In this document: piece by piece, positions 8,949-16,483 of the stretch
Layout of the letters: every line of letters begins with the position of its first letter
Position numbering within the stretch: position 1 is the stretch's first letter
NCBI GenBank assembly: GCA_016219875.1
Contig: JACRJZ010000021.1
Coordinates: forward strand, 117,505 to 181,504
DNA from: Verrucomicrobiota bacterium
GTDB lineage: Bacteria > Verrucomicrobiota > Verrucomicrobiia > Limisphaerales > JACRJZ01
DNA: 64,000 nucleotides
Reading direction: 5' to 3'
Position numbers and translations under genes: made by a program
The notes under the pieces: generated by a model
What the model was told of the DNA's origin: nothing
The model's database searches: none
What the model saw: only the letters and a program-made list of their open reading frames with translations

Positions 8949-10611
8949 CAACGAAGTAACCGGCTGCCAGTTCGTCTATGCTCGCCGTTCGCTCGATCAG
9001 CGGCAGCTCTTCCAAGTCAGCCAGCTTGCGCGTCAGTTCATCCGCCTCGGCTCGGCTCAACTTCGGCATCAGGGGACAAGGCATGTCTTCCACGTCTTTG
9101 GGTTCGAGTTTGTTCAATCCGTCCCCGTAGAAGCGGTTCACCTGGGAGAACGCCCGCCGGCCGTCGGAACTGTTCAGGAACAACGTCATCAGAGGCGGCA
9201 GGTTTTCGCAGCCCGGCTTGGCATAGAGGCCGTGGAAGCAGGTCAGGTTCTTTGCTCCAGAGGTATTGAGAATGAACTTCACCGACTCGCGCGAAAAGAC
9301 GGCTGCCCAGATGTCCGCCACGGCTCGGTTCTCCGGCATATACCAGACCGGGCGATGGCTTGGCAAATGGCGCTGAGGAATGCCCCGCTCCTCGCCGAAC
9401 TTCAAGTAGCGCATGAGGTCTTGGCCGTTGCGCGAGGGGTTCAACAGAAAACAGCGGCGGTCACTGGAGGCCAGCGCGTCAAAATCCTCTCGTGTGAACA
9501 CCAGTCCGTCCGCATCCACAGCCTTCGTGACGCAAGGCTCAACATGCGTTTCCGTCAGATGATGCACGCGCAGTTCTGCGCGGCTCAGACAAAAGAAATC
9601 GTTTGCTCCCGTCGCGATTCCACGACTGCAACCGAAGTAATCGCCAACTCGGTTGGGGAACGATGCTTCATCTGCCTGCGCCTTCCCGTTGAGCAACACG
9701 TTGAGCCATTTGTCGCGGGGGTTGAGCTTCATCAGGTCCAGGCAACCGTTGCTGCTGCGCCCGATTGTCCCGGCGCAGAGCTTGGAGACGAATCTTTCTG
9801 CTTCCTCGACGGAATCAACGCGCTTCGCCCACGATGGAGCTTCCGCTGGCCGGCCCTTGTCCAGAAAGACAATTGCGCTCGTCGTGAGCGCGCTCGCGAA
9901 AAGGTTCAGTGACGGCGCGAAGACCACCAGCGCCGCCGGCCGAATCGCCCGGACCAGACGGTCCTTGATTTCATGGCCAAAGTTCGCGTTCAGGAATTCC
10001 GCGGGCAGGATGACGGCGGCGCGTCCACCCGGCGCTAGATCCTCCCAAATCTTGAGCAAGAAAAGCGCGTAAAGATTCGTGAGCCGGTCCAACGGTGTGC
10101 CAAGTCGCTCCTCGAAATAACACCAATCCTTCTCTGAATAATCGAGCCGATGCGCTTTCACGTAGGGCGGATTGGCAATGATGCCGTCGAACTGGCCGGC
10201 ATCGGACTTGAGATAATCCGCCAGAATCAGCTTCGCGCCGCGGGGTGCGGTGCTTTTCGCCCGTTGCAGTGTCTCGACGTCACGCTCCACTCCCACCAAC
10301 TGCACGCGCCCGTCGAATTGACGGCACGCAGCCAACAGGCCACCGAAGCCCGCCGCCGGGTCAAGCACGGTGGTCGGCTTCGCCGACATCACCCATTTCG
10401 CCATCAATACCGCTACCGGCTCAGGCGTGGCCACCTGCCCCAAGTGCTTCCTCTTGCCACCCTCTCCGCATCCGATGGGGAGAGGGGCAGGGGGTGAGGT
10501 GCGTTGCCACGACTCCGCCGACTCGAACGAATCCGCCTCGCCCGTGGCAACCTCCACGGCGTTCGGCTCGTAGTAGAGCGAGAGAAACGATTGATTGTCG
10601 CGCAGCTTCAT
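8848..10611 (-). CDS. N6-adenine DNA methyltransferase of the AccI-like system
   Basis: A 587-residue methyltransferase of the gamma order. Motif X-like QVATPEPVAVLMAKWV (59-74) comes first, then the SAM site LDPAAGFGGLL (83-93), the acidic loop VGVERD (106-111), and catalytic motif IV NPPYVK (147-152, N6-adenine type). A long C-terminal region (about 270-560) should be the target-recognition domain. It should methylate the site cut by the AccI-like enzyme and so protect host DNA. Residues about 37-53 (RTSPPAPLPIGCGEGGK) are not protein-like: they translate a dispersed genomic hairpin repeat inserted in frame before motif X. A box identical to one before the regulator lies 17 bp upstream of the ATG. 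The last 40 or so residues overlap the endonuclease gene and may be a read-through tail. Confidence 0.85.
   Translation of the reverse strand: MKLRDNQSFLSLYYEPNAVEVATGEADSFESAESWQRTSPPAPLPIGCGEGGKRKHLGQVATPEPVAVLMAKWVMSAKPTTVLDPAAGFGGLLAACRQFDGRVQLVGVERDVETLQRAKSTAPRGAKLILADYLKSDAGQFDGIIANPPYVKAHRLDYSEKDWCYFEERLGTPLDRLTNLYALFLLKIWEDLAPGGRAAVILPAEFLNANFGHEIKDRLVRAIRPAALVVFAPSLNLFASALTTSAIVFLDKGRPAEAPSWAKRVDSVEEAERFVSKLCAGTIGRSSNGCLDLMKLNPRDKWLNVLLNGKAQADEASFPNRVGDYFGCSRGIATGANDFFCLSRAELRVHHLTETHVEPCVTKAVDADGLVFTREDFDALASSDRRCFLLNPSRNGQDLMRYLKFGEERGIPQRHLPSHRPVWYMPENRAVADIWAAVFSRESVKFILNTSGAKNLTCFHGLYAKPGCENLPPLMTLFLNSSDGRRAFSQVNRFYGDGLNKLEPKDVEDMPCPLMPKLSRAEADELTRKLADLEELPLIERTASIDELAAGYFVANSRPKEPASLPQRRVQSRRLAGRHTHRAVPVP
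10456..10503. repeat. Hairpin repeat inserted in frame in the methyltransferase gene
   Basis: The plus strand reads CACCCTCTCCGCATCCGATG then GGGAGAGGGGCAGGGGGTGAGG. The core CTCTCC...ATCCGATGGGGAGAG is the same as in the repeats at 7345-7430 and 13646-13693, here in opposite orientation to the last. The length is compatible with the reading frame, so the host gene stays open. Confidence 0.75.
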
Positions 10612-10627
10612 CGCCCAAAGTGTGCCA

Positions 10628-10640
10628 GCAGTTTAACTAC
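10628..10640 (-). promoter_or_regulatory. Candidate C-protein box before the methyltransferase gene
   Basis: GCAGTTTAACTAC is the exact reverse complement of the box at 7809-7821. It lies 17 bp upstream of the methyltransferase ATG. An exact 13-bp match at both transcription starts of one R-M module, including the near-palindrome AGTTNAACT, suggests joint control by the C-like protein. Seen directly; function inferred. Confidence 0.55.
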
Positions 10641-10734
10641 GGGGCAACTCCGGCGGGAACTGGCCGCGCCTGCCGAAGGTGTTGCTCCGCGTTTTGTTGG
10701 TGACACCCAGTTCTTGGTGGTCGAGGGTTTTCAT
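10633..10734 (-). pseudogene. Possible DNA-methylase N-terminal stub
   Basis: A 33-codon minus-strand frame from the ATG at 10734 reads MKTLDHQELGVTNKTRSNTF followed by GRRGQFPPELPRS and then stops inside the operator-like box at 10628-10640. 'NKTRSN-F-x-R-GQF-PEL' resembles the N-terminus of a class of DNA methyltransferases ('...NKTRSNLFxWRGQFTPEF...'). If right, this is a second broken restriction-modification gene touching the border of the AccI-like module. The match is short and from memory, so confidence is low. Confidence 0.35.
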
Positions 10735-10877
10735 TTCTGTTCAATTACAGACTGTCGCTGATGAGGGCGGATTCGTTTCAACGCAAAGGCGCGGAGGCAC
10801 AAAGTATTTCGGCCACGGATGATGGACGCTGCCGGATTCATCGCACTCGCAAAATCAGCGCTGCCTGGTGTCTAGCT

Positions 10878-11441
10878 TTAAGCATCCGGGACTTTTCTCT
10901 CAGCCGCCTTGTTTCTCCGATAGTGCAGCCAGCAGATTCCCATTTCCCACACGACGAGAATCGCAAAAGCGGAAAATGCTCCCCACGCCTTGAGCAAATC
11001 CTGCAATGTTACGTTTGCTGAGGCGTCTTTCGGAAGCGGTTCGTGAGGCACGACGAACAGCAGGAATGCCGTGAGCAGGGCATAGGCGATTCCCTTCGAC
11101 ATCAACTCTGCTCGAATCTCCTCGCACACTTCGTGAGTGTCGTCACCTCGGATGATCGCGTTGAAGTATGCGTAGATGGCCGTCGCCTGCGCCAGGTCTT
11201 TGATTTGCGTCGTCGGTTTGACGACGATGGGTTGCTTTTGATCTTCCACTTTCTGCTTCGCCCCATTCGCGTGTTCCACACCAAGCCACTGGGCTTTGGG
11301 CCATTGGCCAATGACGAACAACACCACTCCGAAAACGTAGAACGCATAGACTTCGTAGAGCGGCGTCCGCCACTTCATCCAAACGAAAGTCAGGGCTGCC
11401 GTTTCCAGCACGCCAAAAATGATCAAGGCCGCTCGATTCAT
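10878..11441 (-). CDS. Hypothetical inner-membrane protein, four predicted helices
   Basis: A 187-residue protein with two hydrophobic helices near the N-terminus (ALIIFGVLETAALTFVWM; VYAFYVFGVVLFVIG), a soluble central region of about 65 residues, and two more helices (GIAYALLTAFLLFVVP; AWGAFSAFAILVVWEMGICW), ending in a basic tail. I do not recognise a family. A strong Shine-Dalgarno GGAGGT (11447-11452 on the minus strand) precedes the ATG. The symporter gene upstream ends at 11456, only 14 bp away, so the two are almost surely co-transcribed and the small protein may be an accessory to the transporter. Confidence 0.8.
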   Translation of the reverse strand: MNRAALIIFGVLETAALTFVWMKWRTPLYEVYAFYVFGVVLFVIGQWPKAQWLGVEHANGAKQKVEDQKQPIVVKPTTQIKDLAQATAIYAYFNAIIRGDDTHEVCEEIRAELMSKGIAYALLTAFLLFVVPHEPLPKDASANVTLQDLLKAWGAFSAFAILVVWEMGICWLHYRRNKAAERKVPDA

Positions 11442-11455
11442 GGGTTACCTCCGTG

Positions 11456-13183
11456 TCAATTCGATTTCACCTCTGGCGACTTCTTCCAGAAGCTGCAAAT
11501 CCACCCGCCAACGCCGAAGAACAAAAGTGAAATGCCTACAGCGAAAAGCGGCATCAAATTCGGAAACCAGTTCTTGCGCCAGTCGGTCTCAGGCAGCCGC
11601 GAGGCGTAGAAGAACATCACAATGACGGTTGCGACCGCAACTGACATTCCGAAGAACACAGCCCAGCCGCGATATTCGGTCTTCTCCTTCGGCAGAAACA
11701 AAGCGAAGATGACTGGTGGGAAAAGAACCAGCGCCCAAGCATACATGACGGCTTGGAAGTTCAAAACGTCACCCTTGTAGGTGTGGTAGAGATACCAGAA
11801 GAGCAGAACCATCGCCAGGGACACTGGCAGAAGCAGTCTGCGCGCATTCTTGACGAACCGTTCTTCCTGCCACCCACCGTCACCCGCTTTGAGAATCTCT
11901 CCGTGCTGACGGCTGCGAACAATGTCATACCAGATCGTCTGCGCTGCCGCCAAAACGTAGTTGTCCACCGTCGAAAGCGAAGTGGAGATGAAGCCAAGGA
12001 ACATCACGCCGAGAAGCAGCCCGCGCAGCAATTCGCCACCGCCGGGCAAGACTAGGGCGAATGCGTCGTTGAAAATCGTGTTGTCTTCCAGTGGGCCTCC
12101 TACGCCACGCAGTGCGCAGCCAATCAAGCTGCCGCCCAACGCGGGAAACCAAAAGAGCCACAGACTACCACGCACGATGGACCATTTGATCTCCCGATAA
12201 TCGATTGTTGAAACATCGCCGTTCGCCGCGATTGATTGCCAGTTCGCCATGTCAACCATGTTGAAAACGACTTGGAAACTGAGGAGACCAAACAGCAGAA
12301 ATGGCGACATTGGAGTAGAGGACAGGAATTTCGTCACCACCGGTTCGTTTTCGTGTTTCGCGCCGAACCAAATCAAGATGACGGAAATGACGCAGGCAAC
12401 CACCGCGAACGCCACGGAAATTCTGGTCTGATTCTGTTTCAAGGCCGGAACTTTGTTCAGAAACATGCTCAAGAGGATGTAACCGAGTGAACCTGCGCAA
12501 AACACTCCAATTGCCCCGCCAAGGACGGGCACTGTCGAGGCCGTGGACAACATGGCGGCAGCGAGCACAGTCAAACCAAGAACCCCGAGAATATTCTGAA
12601 TCTTGTCGGTTCGGACGTTGGCTGTATAGCCACCGATGGAACAGTAGAGTCCTGCAATCACCGCCAGCAGTATTCCGACAACCGGGATGAGGTCGGGACG
12701 ACCGAGGCATTGTGCGAACATCAGCGAGGCCCAAAACATCTCAAAGCCAGCGTTGATGAGGTATCCCAGCGTCGTTGCTGAAGCTGCGACTTTTTGCGAT
12801 GGCACTCCGTAGCGTTCGCGGATAAAGCCGTGAATGGTTCTGTCTTTGGTCGCAGGCAAAATCCGGCGGAAAAGAAGAGCCAGCATCACGAGAGAGAAGA
12901 CCCACGGGATTTGCAGCAAGACTACCCAAGGCCCATTGTGATACGCGACCGTCACGAAAAACCATGTGCCACCCGCCCATGCGAAGGTGAGACCAACGGT
13001 GTTGTTCTCAGTCATTTCTGGGCCGATTGTCGCACCACCAAGAAAGAACGTTTTCAACCGTAACGGTTGGCGCTCTTTTGCCTTGGCGATACGGACAAAC
13101 CAATAGAATCCCAGAATGACGACGGCGAAGATGAGCGCGGTTTCAAATCGCGAGGTTGTCGCTATGGCGAGTATCGGGTTCAT
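11456..13183 (-). CDS. Sodium:solute symporter family (SSS) transporter
   Basis: About 575 residues with 13 or more hydrophobic helices. I choose the ATG at 13183 (MNPILAIATTSRFETALIFA), because the 13 extra codons from 13222 look non-coding. SSS signs: FFLGGATIGPEMTENNTVGL near the N-terminus, FIRERYGVPSQKVAASATTL before a helix pair, GLYCSIGGYTANVRTDKIQ (the family's 'GG...AV..TD..Q' signature), and LGFISTSLSTVDNYVLAAAQ in the sodium-site helix. These transporters couple Na+ entry to uptake of sugars, amino acids or other solutes; the substrate cannot be read. The downstream membrane protein starts 14 bp after the stop. Confidence 0.88.
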   Translation of the reverse strand: MNPILAIATTSRFETALIFAVVILGFYWFVRIAKAKERQPLRLKTFFLGGATIGPEMTENNTVGLTFAWAGGTWFFVTVAYHNGPWVVLLQIPWVFSLVMLALLFRRILPATKDRTIHGFIRERYGVPSQKVAASATTLGYLINAGFEMFWASLMFAQCLGRPDLIPVVGILLAVIAGLYCSIGGYTANVRTDKIQNILGVLGLTVLAAAMLSTASTVPVLGGAIGVFCAGSLGYILLSMFLNKVPALKQNQTRISVAFAVVACVISVILIWFGAKHENEPVVTKFLSSTPMSPFLLFGLLSFQVVFNMVDMANWQSIAANGDVSTIDYREIKWSIVRGSLWLFWFPALGGSLIGCALRGVGGPLEDNTIFNDAFALVLPGGGELLRGLLLGVMFLGFISTSLSTVDNYVLAAAQTIWYDIVRSRQHGEILKAGDGGWQEERFVKNARRLLLPVSLAMVLLFWYLYHTYKGDVLNFQAVMYAWALVLFPPVIFALFLPKEKTEYRGWAVFFGMSVAVATVIVMFFYASRLPETDWRKNWFPNLMPLFAVGISLLFFGVGGWICSFWKKSPEVKSN

Positions 13184-13227
13184 ATTCTCATTTGGTTGCT
13201 GTTGGCTTGGTCGGCAAGGCATCTTCG

Positions 13228-13311
13228 TCAGCGATACCTTGCCTGGCGGTGTGTTTGCGCAAAATCTTCAGTGATTTTCACCGGGCAAGAATGCCTCGTT
13301 CTGGCATTCCT
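13228..13311. repeat. Hairpin insertion at the 3' end of the hsdM fragment
   Basis: On the minus strand AATGCC-AGAACGA-GGCATT forms a stem-loop just after the codons for SFVMA and starts about 84 bp of non-HsdM sequence that ends the frame. Confidence 0.5.
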
Positions 13312-13379
13312 GGCCATGACGAAGCTGGCCCTTCCCTTTTCATTAAGCGCGGAGTGGAAGAGTTGAATCCAGAGGTAAT

Positions 13380-13593
13380 GGAGTTCGGTTTCACCGACAC
13401 TCCTGCGGTCAGGCTTCGCCAGTGTGGTTTTCGCGCTCACGCGCGTTGCAGTGGCGTTGTCGGTGCGCGGCAGACCGAAGGGGAAACGGCGGCCCGAGCC
13501 GACCATGTCTTTCAACCGCTCGTGGTCTTGCCTTTCAGGCAAGTCCTGCGGTGTGCCTTCGGAGTGACGACGTGCGCTCACGCGCATGGCAGT
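13380..13593. repeat. Two related insertions inside the hsdM fragment
   Basis: Insert A (13526-13593) and insert B (13380-13451) both begin, on the minus strand, with ACTGC followed by three variable bases and GCGCGTGAGCGC. Each holds small stem-loops: CTTGCC-TGAAA-GGCAAG in A, CCTG-ACCG-CAGG and TCGGT-GAA-ACCGA in B. Both keep the reading frame. They look like copies of one modular hairpin repeat. Confidence 0.55.
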
Positions 13594-13645
13594 GTCCACG
13601 GCGTTGACGTTGAACGGCGGGTTGGCGAGGACGAAGTCGAATCGG

Positions 13646-13693
13646 CCACCCTCACCCCCAGCCCCTCTCCCATCCGATGGGCGAGGGTAGCAA
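13646..13693. repeat. CTCTCCC-ATCCGATG hairpin repeat, third locus
   Basis: The plus strand reads CACCCTCACCCCCAGCCCCT then CTCCCATCCGATGGGCGAGGGT. It shares the core of the repeats at 7345-7430 and 10456-10503 and sits exactly at the N-terminal end of the hsdM fragment. Confidence 0.75.
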
Positions 13694-14090
13694 GCACCTC
13701 TCAGCCCGGCCTTCTTCGCCGAAGTTCGGTCTGCCAGCAGGGGAGACGGAGGATTGCCGGCGGCAGCTTGCGGCTTGCGTTCCGCCACGAACCGGGCGGA
13801 GGAGACGAACATGCCGCCCGAACCGGAATGCGAGGTGGCAAGGCGTGGCGCCAAACCGGAGTGGGAAGCCTGGTTTGGCTTTCCAGCACCGTCTGTGACT
13901 GCCAGTTCCTTCGTCATCGTTTTCTTCGGCTTGGGGCGATGATGCGCTTTGCGACGGAAAAGGGGAGAAAAAACTGCGGGCTGTTCGGACGCGGGTGCCG
14001 GCTGCGGCAGAAGCAAGCCCCAGATGTCGTGGGCGCTGCAATTCATCCTGGGCAGGATCAACACCTCGGATTCTCTACCATGAGCCGCCC
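13694..14090. other. Gene-free stretch with coding debris
   Basis: No intact gene. A minus-strand frame runs through it, with a piece that looks protein-like near 13960-14065 (ESEVLILPRMNCSAHDIWG, LLLPQPAPASEQPAVFSPLF), but I do not recognise it and it fades into repeat-like sequence toward 13700. It may be more debris of the type I locus. Confidence 0.4.
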
Positions 14091-14195
14091 GTAGCGCAGG
14101 CTTTCCAGCCTGCGAGTTCTGGGGACTTTCCGGTCCCCAGAACGTCGCGGAACAGGAAAGTTCCGCCACCCGCGGACAAGAATGGTCCGCGCTAC
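14091..14195. repeat. Compound repeat of four hairpins bounded by inverted GTAGCGC
   Basis: The element opens with GTAGCGC (14091) and closes with GCGCTAC (14189-14195). Inside are four successive stem-loops: CAGGCT-TTCC-AGCCTG (14097-14112), CTGGGGAC-TTTCCG-GTCCCCAG (14119-14140), GGAAC-AGGAAA-GTTCC (14149-14164) and GCGGAC-AAGAATG-GTCCGC (14172-14190). No coding sequence. The layout is that of a small non-autonomous mobile or structured repeat. Confidence 0.75.
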
Positions 14196-14310
14196 GAGCC
14201 GGGATCGGTTCATGGTCCCACCGCGCGTACTGCTGAACGAGGAGACTGCCCAGGAACGCAGAGGTTGCTTTGAAGTTCGGTTCCGGTGAATCAGTCCAAG
14301 AACCACTCGT

Positions 14311-16383
14311 ATGCGAACCCTGATCCATCTTGGCCTCGCCATTGTGCTGAGTTGCCTGAGCCTTCCGGCAACTGATTTCCATGTTGCTCCTTCCGGCAAC
14401 GACGCCAATGCCGGCACTCGGGAAAAGCCGCTGGCCACACTGGCCGCCGCACGGGACGCGATCCGCAAACTCAAGCAAGCGGGGCCGCTCCGGGAAAGCG
14501 TCACGATTCATTGCCGGGCGGGCACCTACTTCCTGGCGCAAGCAGTGGAGTTCACGCCGGAGGATTCGGGCACCGAAGCCGCGCCCATTGCGTATCTGGC
14601 GGAGCGCGGTGCGTTCGTGCGATTCACCGGCGGGCGCGAAGTCTCCGGGTGGCGGCCCGTGACGGACCCGGCCGTGCTCGGACGGCTGGTGCCCGAAGCG
14701 CGCGGGCAAGTGGTCGTCGCCGATTTGCGCGCCCAGGGCGTCACGGATTTCGGCCGGCTCAGCCCGCGCGGGTTCGGGGCCGGGAACCCGGCGGCCGAGG
14801 CCGAGTTGTTTTACGACGACGCGCCCATGACGCTGGCCCGCTGGCCGAACAGCGGTTTCCGCGGCGCCAAGGGGAAGGAAGGCGACCTGATTGTGATGGT
14901 CGATACCGACCGCGTGGCGCGCTGGACGGCGGAGACGGAGCCGTGGGTGTTCGCGTATTGGCATCACGACTGGGCGGAGCTTTACGAACCGCTGGCCGGG
15001 GTGGACGCGGCGAAGCAGGCGTTGCTGCGCACGGCCAAGATCAAGCCGGTCTATGGCGTTACGCCCAATCGCGCCCGCTGGTATGCCTTCAACCTGCTCG
15101 CCGAACTCGACACGCCCGGCGAATACTATCTGGATCGGACCAACGGCCTGCTCTACTTCTGGCCGCCGCGCGCCGGGGGCCGCGCCGTGTTGTCGATGGC
15201 GGAGGGATTGATTCGCGCCGCGAACCTGTCGCAGGTGACGTTTCGCGGATTCACGTTCGAGGCGTGTCGCGGCACAGCGATCGCGCTCAAGGGCGGCGCG
15301 GATTGCCATGTCGTCGGTTGCACGATTCGCAACACGGGCCAGCGCGCCGTGGAGGTTTCCGACGGCGAGCGGCAGGAGGTCGTGGGCTGCGATGTCTATT
15401 TCACCGGCACCGGCGGCATCTCCATGAGCGGCGGCAAACGCGCCGCGCTCACGCCCGCCCGCCACAATGCGGAGAACAACCACGTCCACCACTACGCCCG
15501 GCGGGCGCGCACGTATCATCCGGCGATCAGCGTCAGCGGCGTGGGCAACCGCATCGCGCACAATCTGGTTCACGACGGGCCGCACATGGCGCTGGCGGCC
15601 GGCGGCAACGACCATATCGTGGAGTTCAACGAGATTCACAACGTCGTCGAGGAGAGCGGCGACGCGGGCGCCTACTACGTGGGCCGCGACTGGACGCAAC
15701 GGGGGAACATTCTTCGCTACAACTACTGGCACGACATTCTCGGATCGAGCAGCTATGGCGGGATGACGATTTACCTCGATGACCAGCACTGCGGCCACAC
15801 CATCCACGGGAATCTGTTCGAGCGCTGCATGCAGTCGGTGTTCATCGGCGGAGGCGACGACAACGTGGTCACGAATAACGTGTTCCTCGGCTGCTGGAAA
15901 TCCGCCCACCTCGACAACCGCGGCATGAACTGGCAGAAGCCCGCCACCGACGATCCGAAAGGGGAACTCCGGCGCTATCTGCACGCCATGCCTTACTCGA
16001 ACGATCTCTGGCGCGTCCGCTACCCGCAGTTGGTGAACGTCCTGGACGACGATCCCGGCGTGCCGAAGCGAAACGTTTTCGCGGGCAACATCAGTGCTGG
16101 CGGCAAGTGGGAAGACATCAGCAAGTCCATCCGCCAGTTTCAGACCGTGACGAACAATCTCGCCTTCGACGACGACAAGGACTGGGCGCGCCTGAGCAAA
16201 GACGCCGCGGGCCGGCCGGTGCGGCTGGGATTCAAGGACCCGGCCGCTGTGCAAGCCATCGGTTTCGCGCCGCTGCCGCTGGAGAAAATGGGCCTGTATG
16301 CGGATGAGCGTCGCGCCAGTTGGCCGGTGAAGCATGAGGTCCGGCCCGTCAAACTTCCCGAAGCGGAAAAGCCGAAGAAGTAG
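14311..16383 (+). CDS. Secreted right-handed parallel beta-helix protein (polysaccharide lyase/hydrolase-like)
   Basis: A 690-residue protein with a signal peptide (MRTLIHLGLAIVLSCLSLPA). The mature start DFHVAPSGNDANAGTREKPL followed by ATLAAARDAIRKLK is the typical opening of secreted beta-helix proteins that bind or cleave plant polysaccharides. An insert domain (about 130-270) is followed by helix coils with the repeating pattern 'CHVVGCTIRNTGQRAVEVSD', 'NHVHHYARRARTYHPAISVS', 'HIVEFNEIHNVVEESGDAGA', and 'MTIYLDDQHCGHTIHGNLFE'. Such proteins are often annotated as right-handed beta-helix or pectate-lyase-like; the substrate and catalytic residues are not evident. It opens the polysaccharide region that continues with GH140 and GH28 enzymes downstream. 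Confidence 0.85.
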   Translation: MRTLIHLGLAIVLSCLSLPATDFHVAPSGNDANAGTREKPLATLAAARDAIRKLKQAGPLRESVTIHCRAGTYFLAQAVEFTPEDSGTEAAPIAYLAERGAFVRFTGGREVSGWRPVTDPAVLGRLVPEARGQVVVADLRAQGVTDFGRLSPRGFGAGNPAAEAELFYDDAPMTLARWPNSGFRGAKGKEGDLIVMVDTDRVARWTAETEPWVFAYWHHDWAELYEPLAGVDAAKQALLRTAKIKPVYGVTPNRARWYAFNLLAELDTPGEYYLDRTNGLLYFWPPRAGGRAVLSMAEGLIRAANLSQVTFRGFTFEACRGTAIALKGGADCHVVGCTIRNTGQRAVEVSDGERQEVVGCDVYFTGTGGISMSGGKRAALTPARHNAENNHVHHYARRARTYHPAISVSGVGNRIAHNLVHDGPHMALAAGGNDHIVEFNEIHNVVEESGDAGAYYVGRDWTQRGNILRYNYWHDILGSSSYGGMTIYLDDQHCGHTIHGNLFERCMQSVFIGGGDDNVVTNNVFLGCWKSAHLDNRGMNWQKPATDDPKGELRRYLHAMPYSNDLWRVRYPQLVNVLDDDPGVPKRNVFAGNISAGGKWEDISKSIRQFQTVTNNLAFDDDKDWARLSKDAAGRPVRLGFKDPAAVQAIGFAPLPLEKMGLYADERRASWPVKHEVRPVKLPEAEKPKK

Positions 16384-16483
16384 GCGGGGCTGGTGACTTC
16401 GTTTCGCCAACGTTCGGTCGAGGAATCCCGCCGCGCTTTGGCAAGAAACGCGGGCTGGCCTTGGATCTTGGAACTCCTGTCCC

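Larger units (their letters stand above)
13228..13646 (-). pseudogene. hsdM fragment (type I methyltransferase subunit) with in-frame repeat insertions
   Basis: On the minus strand three collinear pieces of HsdM are read in one frame: RFDFVLANPPFNVNAVD (13594-13646), HERLKDMVGSGRRFPFGL then PRTDNA (13452-13524), and HYLWIQLFHSALNEKGRASF then VMA (13312-13380). Intact HsdM proteins have these directly joined ('NPPFNVNAVDKERLKDMVG' and 'RTDNANYLWIQLFYSALN'). Here they are separated by insertions of about 68 and 72 bp and followed by a third insertion that ends the frame at 13228. NPPF is the catalytic motif. The N- and C-terminal parts are missing. With the hsdR fragment at 7503 on the same strand, this is the wreck of a type I system. 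Confidence 0.75.

Noticed and set aside
13228..14195. A CRISPR array from closely spaced hairpins
   Set aside because: The units are unequal in length and sequence and not separated by uniform spacers; each hairpin is different.
13228..16410. A 1060-codon open frame on the minus strand
   Set aside because: Only the last part (to about 13646) resembles a protein (HsdM). The rest is antisense to the beta-helix gene at 14311 and passes through repeats; high GC content keeps such frames open.
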